A stretch of 64,000 nucleotides of DNA from UMGS1322 sp900550765 (GCA_958448705.1 CAUDEY010000008.1:12908-76907); one strand, 5' to 3'; numbered from the stretch's first letter, positions 32,927 to 42,407 are shown. The notes: a model not told the origin generated them from the letters alone. Numbers and translations: made by a program.

Positions 32927-33892
32927 TTGTCAGTTACAGATGAGGTTCTTGAAATTCTGGCACGGGATCCGCAAAAAACGCTTTCGGGTGAAATGATTGC
33001 GCAGCAGTTGCAAATCAGTCGGAATGCTGTGTGGAAGGCAGTAAATACCTTAAAAAAACAGGGCTTTCATATCACTGCTTCTACAAACAGCGGTTATTGC
33101 TTTTGCGATGATGTTGTGACCCGGCGGGGAATGCAGGCGTGCCTGCCTGATTTAGAAGTAAGGATACTCAATTCGGTGAGCTCTACCAACAGTTATTTAA
33201 AAGCAGAAGCGGAAACAAACAGGGAAGGGCTTGTGATTGTTGCGCGCCGTCAGACCGGGGGACGGGGCAGAATGGGCAGAAGTTTTTCTTCGCCGCCGAA
33301 TACAGGCTTGTATATGAGCCTTTTTTTAAGACCTGCAATGCAGGCAGAAGAAGCAGTGAGAATTACGACGATGGCGGCAGTTGCCGTATGCCGTGCTATT
33401 GAAGCTTTTACGGAGCAAAAGGCAGAAATAAAATGGGTCAATGATGTTTTTCTTGCGGGGAAAAAAGTGTGCGGCATTCTTACGGAAGCGTCGGTAAATG
33501 TTGAAAACGGGCGAATAGAATATGCAATTTTGGGTATCGGCGTCAATCTCTATGAGCCGGAAGGGGGCTTTGCGGCGGAAATTAAAGGTGTAGCGGGCGC
33601 AGTTTTTGGAGAAAAAACGGGACATTATGCTGACCGGTTTGCCTGCGAGATTCTTCGGCAGTTTTTTTCATTTTATCACGGTCAGCCGTATATAGAAGAA
33701 TATAGGGCGAGGTCACTGTTAACTGGCAGGGAAATTGTGTACAGCATGCAGGGGGAGGAAAGGCGTGCCACAGTAGTAGGGGTTGACGACAATGGCGGCC
33801 TTATAGTAAGAAATACTGTGGGAGAGCTTTCTGTTTTGTGCTCGGGGGAGGTAAGCGTAAGATATGATAAAGATGAAATTAAGAACGGTTGA
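32927..33892 (+). CDS. birA: Biotin-protein ligase and biotin repressor
   Basis: A 321-residue bifunctional BirA. An N-terminal helix-turn-helix (about 1-60, GEMIAQQLQISRNAVWKAV) is followed by the ligase core with the biotinyl-AMP loop GRGRMGRSF near 107 and KWVNDVFL near 170, then an SH3-like C-terminal domain. It attaches biotin to carrier proteins and, when loaded, represses biotin genes. The TTG start at 32927 has AAAGGAG upstream; an in-frame start at 32885 has none. It overlaps bioY by 29 bases and likely modifies the decarboxylase carrier at 44.9 kb. Confidence 0.95.
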   Translation: MSVTDEVLEILARDPQKTLSGEMIAQQLQISRNAVWKAVNTLKKQGFHITASTNSGYCFCDDVVTRRGMQACLPDLEVRILNSVSSTNSYLKAEAETNREGLVIVARRQTGGRGRMGRSFSSPPNTGLYMSLFLRPAMQAEEAVRITTMAAVAVCRAIEAFTEQKAEIKWVNDVFLAGKKVCGILTEASVNVENGRIEYAILGIGVNLYEPEGGFAAEIKGVAGAVFGEKTGHYADRFACEILRQFFSFYHGQPYIEEYRARSLLTGREIVYSMQGEERRATVVGVDDNGGLIVRNTVGELSVLCSGEVSVRYDKDEIKNG

Positions 33893-34397
33893 TATGGTAT
33901 TTATTGCACTGTGCGTTGCTTTGATAGCAGTGTTTTCTCAGATTTCTTTCCCGATTTTACCCGGAGGCGTACCGCTTACGCTGCAAACTTTGGCGGTTAC
34001 CTTTTGCGGATATTTTTTGGGACTGAAAAGCTTGCTGGCAGTGGCAGTATATATTTTGCTGGGATTTGTGGGCGTGCCGGTGTTTGCGGGATTTCAAGGT
34101 GGCGCTGGCGTCATAGCTGGCCCTACCGGCGGATTTTTGTGGGGCTTTTTATTAACGGCGTTTTGCTGTGGTCTTGGTACAAGAAAGAAAATCTGGGCGG
34201 GGGTGCTGCTGGGGGCGGTGGGAATCCTGCTATGCCATGCTTTGGGGGTTTTACAGTATAGGCTGATCTCCGGCCGAAATTGGGGTGATGCTTTTATGCT
34301 GGTTTCTGCACCGTATCTGCTTAAAGATTTTGTTTCCGCAGCCATTGCGCTGTGGTGTGCGAATTTGTTAAGAAAAAGAGGAGTTTCGGCGGAATGA
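33864..34397 (+). CDS. bioY: Biotin transporter substrate-binding subunit BioY
   Basis: A 177-residue membrane protein with about six helices. It has the BioY hallmarks: LPGGVPLTLQTLAV after the first helix and FQGGAGVIAGPTGGFLWGF in the middle. It captures biotin and normally uses a shared energy-coupling (EcfAAT) module encoded elsewhere. It overlaps birA and shares its BirA-controlled promoter, so uptake should rise when biotin is scarce. No biotin synthesis genes are in the window, which hints at dependence on uptake. Confidence 0.95.
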   Translation: MIKMKLRTVDMVFIALCVALIAVFSQISFPILPGGVPLTLQTLAVTFCGYFLGLKSLLAVAVYILLGFVGVPVFAGFQGGAGVIAGPTGGFLWGFLLTAFCCGLGTRKKIWAGVLLGAVGILLCHALGVLQYRLISGRNWGDAFMLVSAPYLLKDFVSAAIALWCANLLRKRGVSAE

Positions 34398-34482
34398 TCG
34401 GATGTTTTTTTGAGGAATCGGCATAAAGTATGAATAATACATGGAGGGTCTTTTAATATTTTATTTAACTTAAAAAGAGTGG

Positions 34483-34511
34483 TTGACAAAGGCAATAAAA
34501 CTTTATATAAT
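34483..34511 (+). promoter_or_regulatory. Promoter of the lipoprotein gene
   Basis: TTGACA (34483-34488), 17-base spacer, TATAAT (34506-34511): a near-consensus sigma-A promoter 44 bases before the start codon. Confidence 0.85.
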
Positions 34512-34555
34512 TCAAATGTAGAAAAAATAATTTATTTCTTATAGGAGGAATAAAA

Positions 34556-35230
34556 ATGAAAAATTTAAAAAAATTGTTCGTTATGCTTCTTGTAGGTGCT
34601 ATGGCGTTTTCGCTGGTTGCCTGCAATAATGGCGAAGGTGACGGAGTAGAAGTTACACCTACAGTTCCCCCGGTGTATAAGGATACCACCAGCGGTTTGA
34701 GCGATACGGAACTTTCTAATTATTTCCTGAAATTTTCTGCAACACAGACCGTAACGGAGCCGGATGAAAATGGGAACATGGTTACTCAGGAAAAAACTAC
34801 CAACTATATTGAGGTAGGCTACAGCGGACTGTATCTTATCAGTCAGGATGGCGGAGAGTCCTTTAACGTAGCTGGAACTTCAAGCTTTGGTGTTTCTTCA
34901 CAGACTTCTGTATTTGGAACCTTCAGTGCCCATAAGCAGTATGAAGCAAGCGGTGCTGAAATGGATAATCAGGGAGAGGAAACAGTTGCAGATCTGCAAA
35001 CGACCCATTACTATTATAAGAGCGGTCCCATGGAGATCAATATGTATGTTAATGCGGATTACGATGTTTGCTTAAAGTATAGCAGAGAAGGAAAAGATGC
35101 TATCAAAATGGAAGTTCAGGAGTTGAAATTCGGCGTTATCGGCCAGGATGGATATAAGTTTGAAGATTTCCAGAATAGAATTGCTACTCCCGAACCTACA
35201 GAGGAAGTTACCGAAGCACCGGCTGCGTAA
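34556..35230 (+). CDS. Lipoprotein of unknown function
   Basis: A 224-residue exported protein. The lipoprotein signal ends at LVAC (Cys near 22). The mature domain is beta-rich (TTNYIEVGYSGLYLIS, THYYYKSGPMEINMYV) and the C-terminus is a low-complexity Pro/Glu/Thr tail. A near-perfect promoter and strong AGGAGG site suggest high expression. It stands alone with its own terminator. It might be a lipid- or metabolite-binding lipoprotein, but no family is recognised. Confidence 0.75.
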   Translation: MKNLKKLFVMLLVGAMAFSLVACNNGEGDGVEVTPTVPPVYKDTTSGLSDTELSNYFLKFSATQTVTEPDENGNMVTQEKTTNYIEVGYSGLYLISQDGGESFNVAGTSSFGVSSQTSVFGTFSAHKQYEASGAEMDNQGEETVADLQTTHYYYKSGPMEINMYVNADYDVCLKYSREGKDAIKMEVQELKFGVIGQDGYKFEDFQNRIATPEPTEEVTEAPAA

Positions 35231-35270
35231 GCTTGCTTTCGGAAAAATGTGTAGAAGCAGATTCGAGATG

Positions 35271-35303
35271 AAACGGCTGAAAATGATTTCAGCCGTTTTT
35301 TTT
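35271..35303 (+). terminator. Terminator of the lipoprotein gene
   Basis: AAACGGCTGAAA (35271-35282) pairs with TTTCAGCCGTTT (35287-35298), loop ATGA, then a T-run. Confidence 0.88.
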
Positions 35304-35457
35304 GTTTTAAGGCAGAATGACTGAAAAATCCATAAAATGAAATAGGAAAATCCATTGTAATTCAGATGAAAAACATTTATGATATAAAAAATGCTGAAAA
35401 AGGTACAGAGTATGCCGGAAAGAGAAGGGGCCGTCTTGCGTTTGCGGGATTTTAATA

Positions 35458-35486
35458 TTGCAATCTGTTTTTATTAATGCTATAAT
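35458..35486 (+). promoter_or_regulatory. Promoter of the glycyl radical enzyme operon
   Basis: TTGCAA (35458-35463), 17-base spacer, TATAAT (35481-35486), 28 bases before the start codon. No operator-like repeat is visible. Confidence 0.7.
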
Positions 35487-35514
35487 AGAGCGTATTGAAA
35501 ATGGAGGAAAATTT

Positions 35515-37575
35515 ATGTATCATCAGGAATTATATGATCAGGTGCTTTCAGGGGCACATCATGGCTTTAGACGTCCCTTTGATGTAGCACGGGCGTCTGA
35601 TTTTACAAATCCTTCCATTGCACCGGTCATGCGTATGGCTATGCGATTAGAGGACGTGTTTGCCCAGGAGGAACCGGTCATTTTAAAAAAACAGCGGATC
35701 GTGTTCCTTCGCACGGTAATAGATGTGCCCAGTATCTTCAGTGAAGAAGAATGGGCGGATATTACAAATACACATTTTGTGCATGAGCTGGGGTATGTAT
35801 CCAATCTTTGCGCGGATTATGGTTCTACGATAGCCTGCGGTTTGGATGTGCGGCGGGCAGAAGCGGTAAAGCGTTTTGAGCAGTGCTGCAAAGAAGGCGA
35901 TACCGAGGGGAAAATGTTTTTAGAGGCGGTTATTCGCACGATCGATGCAGTATTTAGCCTTTGTGATCGGTACCGTATAGAGGCTGAGGAGCTGGGACGG
36001 ATGGACATTGCCGCTGTATTTACAAATATTCCGCATAAAGGGGCAACTTCGTTTTTAGAGATGCTGCAGTTCTTCCGTGTACTGCATTACACCCTTTGGG
36101 CTGAGGGGGAATATCACAATACGATCGGCCGATTCGACCAGTTTGCGTATCCTTATTTAAAAAGAGATATGGAGGCTGGGATCCTTACCAGAGAGCAGGC
36201 AGAGAGCCTGCTTGAGGAATTCTTTTTAAGCTTTAACTGGGATAATGATACATATGTGGGCGTGCAGCTGGGGGATAATGGTCAGTCCATGATGCTGGGC
36301 GGTGTGGATGAAGAAGGCAGGGATGCCTATAATCTTCTTTCGGAAATGTGCCTGCGCGCCAGCTGCGAGCTGAAGCTTATTGATCCTAAAATCAATCTGC
36401 GGGTTTCCTCGGATACGCCGTTTGAGCGATATGTTGAAGGGACGCGCCTTACAAAAGCGGGCTTGGGATTTCCGCAGTATTCTAATGACGACATTGTGAT
36501 TCCGGGCCTGATGGCACTGGGGTATGATGAGAGAGCGGCACGGAATTATTCGGTTGCCGCCTGTTGGGAATTTATTACCGCCGGATGTGCGATGGATATT
36601 CCTAATATCGGCGCGCTGTCCTATCCGAAGGCCGTACAGAATGTGTTGCTGCAGAATTTGGAAAAAGTAAACAGCTTTGAGGAATTGCTGGAGCAGGTCA
36701 GGCAGGAGATTTATGCCCAGGCAGAAAGCATCTGCGCGGATATTCATGATCTTTACGTAGTTCCCGCACCGTTTTATTCGGTTTTAATGGACGATTGTAT
36801 TCAAAATGCACGCGATATCTCAAGGGGAGGCCGCTATAATAATTTTGGAATTCACGGTACTGGTCTTGCTACTGCGGCTGATTCCCTGGAAGCGGTTCGC
36901 ATACATGTGTTTGAAAAAAAGACGGTTACTGCCGTACAAATGATAGAAGCCATAAAAAAGGATTTTTCCGGTTACGAGGAGCTTTTGCATGCCTGCCGCT
37001 ATGAAACGCCGAAAATGGGCGATAACATTGACAGCGTGGATGCTATTGCCGCTGCGTTAATGGGATGGTTTGCGGACAGCCTGGAGGGCAGGAAAAATGA
37101 ACGCGGAGGAATCTACCGCGCCGGTACGGGCTCTGCCATGTTTTATTTGTGGCATGCCAATGAACTGGAGGCGTCTCCTGACGGGCGGCGCAAGGGAGAA
37201 CCTTTTGGCACCAATTTTTCTCCAAGCCTGTATGTAAAATCAAAAGGACCGTTTTCGGTTATCCAGTCCTTTACTAAGTGCCCTGTACAGCGGGCGATCA
37301 ACGGCGGACCGCTGACGATGGAATTTCATTCTACTGTATTCAATACCGAGGAGGGGATCGAGCAGGTAGCAGCGCTGGTTAAAGCGTATATCGATAAAGG
37401 GGGGCATCAGCTTCAGCTCAATTCCATTAATCGGGAACGTATGCTGGATGCGCAGAAGCATCCGGAAAACTATAGGAATATGATCGTTCGTATTTGGGGC
37501 TGGAGCGCCTATTTTGTGGAACTGGATAAAGAATATCAAGATCATTTGATTGCAAGGCAGGAATTCAGCGAATAG
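35515..37575 (+). CDS. Glycyl radical enzyme of unassigned substrate (pyruvate formate-lyase-like)
   Basis: A 686-residue radical enzyme, shorter than the usual 750-850. The glycyl-radical site is Gly662 in IVRIWGWSAYF near the C-terminus, and the thiyl Cys is Cys350 in SVAACWEFITAG. The context ACWEF differs from the GCVE of choline lyase and glycerol dehydratase and from the Cys-Cys pair of pyruvate formate-lyase, so a different substrate is likely. ATG 35515 has GGAGGA upstream. Its stop overlaps the activase start by one base. The neighbours, a GH36 glycosidase and a DMT transporter, suggest a sugar-derived substrate, which is inference. Confidence 0.85.
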   Translation: MYHQELYDQVLSGAHHGFRRPFDVARASDFTNPSIAPVMRMAMRLEDVFAQEEPVILKKQRIVFLRTVIDVPSIFSEEEWADITNTHFVHELGYVSNLCADYGSTIACGLDVRRAEAVKRFEQCCKEGDTEGKMFLEAVIRTIDAVFSLCDRYRIEAEELGRMDIAAVFTNIPHKGATSFLEMLQFFRVLHYTLWAEGEYHNTIGRFDQFAYPYLKRDMEAGILTREQAESLLEEFFLSFNWDNDTYVGVQLGDNGQSMMLGGVDEEGRDAYNLLSEMCLRASCELKLIDPKINLRVSSDTPFERYVEGTRLTKAGLGFPQYSNDDIVIPGLMALGYDERAARNYSVAACWEFITAGCAMDIPNIGALSYPKAVQNVLLQNLEKVNSFEELLEQVRQEIYAQAESICADIHDLYVVPAPFYSVLMDDCIQNARDISRGGRYNNFGIHGTGLATAADSLEAVRIHVFEKKTVTAVQMIEAIKKDFSGYEELLHACRYETPKMGDNIDSVDAIAAALMGWFADSLEGRKNERGGIYRAGTGSAMFYLWHANELEASPDGRRKGEPFGTNFSPSLYVKSKGPFSVIQSFTKCPVQRAINGGPLTMEFHSTVFNTEEGIEQVAALVKAYIDKGGHQLQLNSINRERMLDAQKHPENYRNMIVRIWGWSAYFVELDKEYQDHLIARQEFSE

Positions 37576-38408
37576 TGGGACTTATATTTGATATTAAGGA
37601 ATTCGGACTTCATGACGGCAGGGGGATGCGTACGACGGTATTTTTAAAAGGCTGTCCGCTGCATTGCCTTTGGTGTCATAATCCTGAGGGAATCTCTTCG
37701 GAGATTGAAGTAGCCAGAAATACCGGAAAATGTACCGGCTGCGGACTTTGCCGGCAGAAATGTGCGCATGAGGAATGCCGGGGGCTCGGCGTGTGTTTGA
37801 AAAGATGCCCCGGCGATTATGTGCGGAAGATCGGCCGGGAGTATTCCCCGGAAGCGCTGGCGGCGCAATTAAGAAAAAATGAGTCTTTTCTGAAATATGG
37901 CGGCGTTACGTTTTCCGGAGGAGAGCCGCTGGAACAGGCGGATTTTATTTGGGAAACATTGCGGTATCTTTCAGGACTTCCTACCGCGATAGAAACCTGC
38001 GGGTTCGTTCCTGGCAGAGTTTTTCAGCAGGCAATTGCAAAAATTAATGATATCTTTATTGATATCAAGCATATTCAAACGCGCAAACATCGCCAATTTA
38101 CCGGACAAGGGAATGAATTGATCCTTCAAAATGTACGGCAGTTAATGGAGAGCAGGAAGAATTTTACCGTACGTGTGCCGTTGATTCCCGGACTGACTGA
38201 TACCGAAGAGAATTTTAGCGGGATAGCAGAATTTCTTGCTCCGGCAAAGGACAGGATAACAGTGGAACTGATTCCCTATAATAGAATGACGGGTGCAAAA
38301 TATAGAACCGTAGGCAGATCGTACCTGCCATGTTTTGATGAAACGCAGGCGGTAAATAAGGACGTATCTGCTTTTGCTGAGAGAAATATTTTGTGTATTG
38401 CATATTGA
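37575..38408 (+). CDS. Glycyl radical enzyme activase (radical SAM)
   Basis: A 277-residue radical SAM enzyme that installs the glycyl radical on the preceding enzyme. The cluster motif CPLHCLWC (CxxxCxxC) is at about 28-35. A ferredoxin-like insert follows with two Cys groups (CTGCGLCRQKC and the CLKRCPG region), as in activases of non-pyruvate glycyl radical enzymes, and a TFSGGEPLEQ motif. The GTG start overlaps the TAG of the radical enzyme by one base, which gives tight coupling. Confidence 0.93.
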   Translation: MGLIFDIKEFGLHDGRGMRTTVFLKGCPLHCLWCHNPEGISSEIEVARNTGKCTGCGLCRQKCAHEECRGLGVCLKRCPGDYVRKIGREYSPEALAAQLRKNESFLKYGGVTFSGGEPLEQADFIWETLRYLSGLPTAIETCGFVPGRVFQQAIAKINDIFIDIKHIQTRKHRQFTGQGNELILQNVRQLMESRKNFTVRVPLIPGLTDTEENFSGIAEFLAPAKDRITVELIPYNRMTGAKYRTVGRSYLPCFDETQAVNKDVSAFAERNILCIAY

Positions 38409-38418
38409 GGAGAAAATT

Positions 38419-40497
38419 ATGTACAAATTTAAAAACAAAGAGGATATTTCCGTTTATTTTAATGATATCGAGGTGCTCTCTACTTTAAGTGTTTGGATGA
38501 ATTCTACCTTAGGCAGCCGCATCGATTTGGCAGTGGTCGAGGCCGGTGAAAAAGAGGTGCGGTTTGAAAGCCGGGATAAAACGGCGGTACTTATGCTCAC
38601 ATTGATTGAGCGGGGCGGCTGCTTTGCGTTAAAAGCAACCGGCAGGTATGACCCTTCCGGCACGTATGGACGCGGTTCTCATTTGCAGGATTTTAAAGGG
38701 ATAGGCATTGATTTCGGAATGCCGCATGAGGGAAAGTATATTGATGCATTTATGAACTGCATGTTTTGGCAGCGTCCTTTTATCGGAAGGAAGATCAGCG
38801 AAATGAAAGAGCGTACGCAGGCGCTGGTTTTTGATAGGGGCGGTTTATATGAGCTCTTTATGACCGTTTGCGATAAGGATTTTAAAACGGAGCTGTTTCC
38901 TTTTGGAAGGAGGGCTTCTTTGATCGCACATTCCAATACGGTGCAGGATCAGATCGATGAATATATTTTTATCGGCGGTATTGGAAACGATGTGTATGCT
39001 TTGCCTGAATTGGTTGTGGATTTTGGATTGAAGCAGATGAAAAAGCGCGGTAAGCTTAGAAAGGCAAAAAAATATCCTGAAATATTTGAGTATCTCGGGT
39101 GGTGCAGTTGGGATGCCTTTCATATGGATGTTACTGAGCAGAATCTGTTGGATAAAGCGCAGGAATTTAAAGAAAAAGATATTCCGGTGCGATGGATCAT
39201 CTTGGATGATATGTGGGGAGATGTTCCGTGCAATGATTTAAAAACAATGCATTCGCGTGAGCTTAACAGCTGGGAGGCTGCGCCCGAACGTTTTCCGAAT
39301 GGATTAAAAGGTGCCGTAAAAAAGCTGAAGGAGCAATACCGGCTTGCAGTGGGGATATGGCATCCGACCAGCGGCTATTGGTGGGGGATCGATCCAAACG
39401 GGCCCCTGGCAAAAACGCATGGGGACCTATTGGAATATACCATTCCGGGTCTTTGGCCTGATGGCTCGCGTTATATGCATAGCTTTGAAAAGAGGAAAAT
39501 CGAAAAATATTATGATGCACAACATGCCTTCTATAAAGATTGTAGTATCGATTTTGCCAAAGTGGATAATCAGGGCTCTACAGAACGGTTTTCTTACCGT
39601 AAGGGCTCCATTGGCGTTTGTTCAAAAAATCTTCATCGCGCAATAGAACAAACAGCAAAAAAATATTATGACGGCGCATTGATTAACTGCATGGGCATGC
39701 CGGTAGAAAATTTTTGGAACAGAACCTACAGCAATGTCAATCGTTTCAGCGGCGATTTTAAACCAGAGAACCGGAGCTGGTTTATCCAGCATCTGCTTCA
39801 ATGCAGCTATAATGCTTTTTTTCAGGGAACGGTCTATACTGGTGATTGGGATATGTGGTGGTCTGATGATGCACAGGCAAAAAAGAATGCTGTGCTGCGC
39901 AGCATGAGCGGCGGTCCGATCTATATGTCCGATGAGCTGGGCAGAAGTGTAAAAGAGGTGATCATGCCCACGGTATTTTCCGATGGCAGAATTATTCGGT
40001 TGGAAAATCCGGCTTTGCCCTGTCAGGAATGTTTGTTTGAGGATTGTGAGACAAACGGAAATATTTTTAAGGTCTTTAATACGATCAGGGATTGCGGTGT
40101 TCTTGCGGTATTCAATCTCAATAAGGAGGAAAAGCCCGTTCGGGGAGAGATCTCTTCCCGGGATGTTAATGCACTTAGACGGAGTCGGTATTGTCTGTAT
40201 GACTGGTTCCGCCAGGAAGCACGTGTTTTAGAAAAAGGAGAAAAATTCAAGATCGTTCTTGAAAATTACGATGATTTTCGTTTGTTTTTGCTGGTTCCAA
40301 TCAAAGAGGGCAGGGCAGAGCTTGGATTGATGGAGAAGTATATGATGCCGGCAACCTTTCGCAATATCAAAGAAGGTGTCCAGGTTCTGGATCAGGGGAC
40401 CTTTGCTGTATACAGTGAAACGCCGCTTTCGGGTTTTGAAAAAATGCGGGAGAATATTTATGTTAAAAAAGTACAGGCAAATGAGATCTTAAAATAG
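38419..40497 (+). CDS. GH36 alpha-galactosidase / raffinose-synthase-like glycosidase (Sip1 type)
   Basis: A 692-residue glycosidase. The barrel shows YLGWCSWDAFHMDVTEQ near 230, IILDDMWGD, a nucleophile candidate Asp383 in KVDNQGS and an acid/base region GDWDMWWSDD at about 475-484, the Sip1 (seed imbibition/raffinose synthase) arrangement of family GH36. No signal peptide, so it acts in the cytoplasm, probably on an imported alpha-galactoside or related glycoside. ATG 38419 has GAGGAG upstream. It follows the activase by 10 bases and precedes the transporter by 18. Confidence 0.85.
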   Translation: MYKFKNKEDISVYFNDIEVLSTLSVWMNSTLGSRIDLAVVEAGEKEVRFESRDKTAVLMLTLIERGGCFALKATGRYDPSGTYGRGSHLQDFKGIGIDFGMPHEGKYIDAFMNCMFWQRPFIGRKISEMKERTQALVFDRGGLYELFMTVCDKDFKTELFPFGRRASLIAHSNTVQDQIDEYIFIGGIGNDVYALPELVVDFGLKQMKKRGKLRKAKKYPEIFEYLGWCSWDAFHMDVTEQNLLDKAQEFKEKDIPVRWIILDDMWGDVPCNDLKTMHSRELNSWEAAPERFPNGLKGAVKKLKEQYRLAVGIWHPTSGYWWGIDPNGPLAKTHGDLLEYTIPGLWPDGSRYMHSFEKRKIEKYYDAQHAFYKDCSIDFAKVDNQGSTERFSYRKGSIGVCSKNLHRAIEQTAKKYYDGALINCMGMPVENFWNRTYSNVNRFSGDFKPENRSWFIQHLLQCSYNAFFQGTVYTGDWDMWWSDDAQAKKNAVLRSMSGGPIYMSDELGRSVKEVIMPTVFSDGRIIRLENPALPCQECLFEDCETNGNIFKVFNTIRDCGVLAVFNLNKEEKPVRGEISSRDVNALRRSRYCLYDWFRQEARVLEKGEKFKIVLENYDDFRLFLLVPIKEGRAELGLMEKYMMPATFRNIKEGVQVLDQGTFAVYSETPLSGFEKMRENIYVKKVQANEILK

Positions 40498-40515
40498 CAG
40501 CAAAGGTGGACTTCC

Positions 40516-41421
40516 ATGGGATATCTTTATGTAGTTATCGCTGTATTTTCCGGGGTATCAAAAGGCTTTTTAGCTAAAAAACTCAGCGGGAGGACTTCAA
40601 CGCTCAGACAAGCAGCATTCTACAACCTTCTTCGGATGACGGTCTGTGTTGTGATCGGCTTTTTGCTTTGTACGGTACAGAGCGGATTCGGGGGACTTGT
40701 TATTAATACGCCGACCGTCGGGCTTTCGCTCCTTTACGGAATCGGAACGGCCGCAATGGCGGTATCCTGGCTTTTTGCTGTACAATACAGCGCCTATGTT
40801 ATGCTGGATATTTTTCTGGTATTAGGTACGGTTGTTCCGATCATCGGGTCAGCGATTTTGTTTGGGGAAATACCTTCCGTCCATCAGATTATCGGAGTGC
40901 TGATTTTATGTGCCGCTGTCTATTTGATGTGCGGCTACAGCAATTCCATTAAAGGAAAGCTGACCGTGAAAGGCATTGCCATTCTGCTTGTGTGCGGATT
41001 TTCCAACGGCCTCAGCGGGCTTGCTCAAAAAATGTTCAGCAGATCAGCGGCCGAAACAGGCGATATCAATGCTGCGTTTAATTTTTATGGGTATGTATTT
41101 GCCTCAATAACACTGCTGCTTGTTTTTTTGATGATAAAAAATTTTAGTAAGACGGAAAAAAAGCCCGAGGATTCTCAGGCGGTTACACCTAAAATTTATC
41201 TTATTATTGTGTTGATGTCAATTTTTCTGTTCCTCAATTCTTTTTTTCAGACAGCTGCCGCTGCAGAACTGGAGGCTTCCGTACTTTTTCCGATGGTGCA
41301 GGGACTGTCACTGGTTTGTTCAACGGTAATGTCCGCTATTGCTTTTAAAGAGCGGGTTAATGCCAGAAGCATTGCAGGTACTGTGATTGCGTTTGTAGGA
41401 ATGGTCATTTTAAATTTATAA
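40516..41421 (+). CDS. DMT/EamA-family membrane transporter
   Basis: A 301-residue protein with about ten hydrophobic helices arranged as two five-helix repeats, typical of the drug/metabolite (EamA) superfamily. A short charged loop (KTEKKPEDSQ) lies mid-protein. It is the last gene of the glycyl radical enzyme operon, so it may import the substrate or export the product. Substrate not deducible from sequence. Confidence 0.82.
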   Translation: MGYLYVVIAVFSGVSKGFLAKKLSGRTSTLRQAAFYNLLRMTVCVVIGFLLCTVQSGFGGLVINTPTVGLSLLYGIGTAAMAVSWLFAVQYSAYVMLDIFLVLGTVVPIIGSAILFGEIPSVHQIIGVLILCAAVYLMCGYSNSIKGKLTVKGIAILLVCGFSNGLSGLAQKMFSRSAAETGDINAAFNFYGYVFASITLLLVFLMIKNFSKTEKKPEDSQAVTPKIYLIIVLMSIFLFLNSFFQTAAAAELEASVLFPMVQGLSLVCSTVMSAIAFKERVNARSIAGTVIAFVGMVILNL

Positions 41422-41477
41422 AATTTTACGCGTAACAATTGGACTTTTTATAAAGATATTGTATATTTTATAAAAAT

Positions 41478-41513
41478 AAGCACAGACTTTTAATGAGGTG
41501 AAAGTCTGTGCTT
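41478..41513 (+). promoter_or_regulatory. Hairpin enclosing the start region of ytfI
   Basis: A perfect 13-bp stem (41478-41490 with 41501-41513) with a 10-base loop TAATGAGGTG. The ribosome site GAGGTG sits in the loop and the GTG start codon (41508-41510) lies in the 3' strand. Folding of the mRNA would change access to the start, so this could be translational control. Confidence 0.6.
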
Positions 41514-42014
41514 TATTTGTTGCTTTTCATTGTTGTTTTGCTGCTGCCTTTTACATTCAGGATAGCGGCAGACACGAAAAACGATGCTGTTAACCTGCAG
41601 GCAGATTTTATGTTTTTGGGCTTGATTCCGATTAAGCTGTTTCAAAAAAGCATAACTGTAAAAAACGTTATAGCATCTTTCTTTTCAGGCAAAAAAAGCA
41701 AATACAGTAAAGCACGGATTTTCAGAGCGTTCAGAAAACATATAAAAATAAAAAAACTTATTTTGAATTCTCATATCGGTACGGGTGATGCTGCATCTAC
41801 AGCAATTATCAGCGGACAGGTTTTTGGATTTCTGGCGCCTGCAGTGGCGAATCTTTCTAAAAATCAGGAGTATAAGCTGGATATTAATCCTGTTTTTGAT
41901 AAAAAAGAATTTGATTTTTTAGGCGAATGTATATTGCGTACCAATATGGTACATACTGTAATTGCCATATTTGAAATTTTAAGGAGTAAGAAAAATGGAA
42001 AAGCATCCTATTGA
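41508..42014 (+). CDS. ytfI: DUF2953 (YtfI-like) membrane protein
   Basis: A 168-residue protein with one N-terminal membrane helix (about 2-18) and a soluble domain containing NSHIGTGDAASTAIISGQVFGF, the pattern I associate with DUF2953. In Bacillus the homologue ytfI precedes ytfJ and is made during sporulation. The GTG start has GAGGTG seven bases before it. Its end overlaps the YtfJ gene by 20 bases. Spore function inferred from neighbours. Confidence 0.8.
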   Translation: MLYLLLFIVVLLLPFTFRIAADTKNDAVNLQADFMFLGLIPIKLFQKSITVKNVIASFFSGKKSKYSKARIFRAFRKHIKIKKLILNSHIGTGDAASTAIISGQVFGFLAPAVANLSKNQEYKLDINPVFDKKEFDFLGECILRTNMVHTVIAIFEILRSKKNGKASY

Positions 42015-42381
42015 AAACATTATGTCCTCTACGATGGAAAGCCTCAATAAAATGATCGATGTGGATAAGGTGATCGGTCATGCGGTAATTGCTCCCAACG
42101 GCGCTACGATTATTCCGGTATCTCAGTTAGCCTTCGGATTTGCTTCCGGCGGCGGAGAATATGAATTTCCGCAGAGTAAAAAAGAAGAATTTCCTTTTGC
42201 CGGCGGTGCCGGTGCGGGAATTTCGGTAAAACCCAGCGGATTTTTAGTAATCTCCGGGGATCTGATTCGCTTTTTGCCGATACAAAAAAGCAGCAGCTGT
42301 GATAAAATTATCGATCTTGTTCCGCAGGTGGTAGAACAGATTAAGAATATGGGGAAGGAAGAAGATACCACTGTTGAATAA
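41995..42381 (+). CDS. ytfJ: GerW-family sporulation protein (YtfJ)
   Basis: A 128-residue protein starting MEKHPIENIMSSTMESL with the family-typical ASGGGEYEF and GGAGAGISVKPSGFLVI glycine-rich strands. GerW/YtfJ proteins belong to the spore inner compartment and affect germination. It overlaps the DUF2953 gene by 20 bases and is followed by a terminator. Normal length. Confidence 0.93.
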   Translation: MEKHPIENIMSSTMESLNKMIDVDKVIGHAVIAPNGATIIPVSQLAFGFASGGGEYEFPQSKKEEFPFAGGAGAGISVKPSGFLVISGDLIRFLPIQKSSSCDKIIDLVPQVVEQIKNMGKEEDTTVE

Positions 42382-42407
42382 AACGAAACTGTAAATACTA
42401 TAAAACG

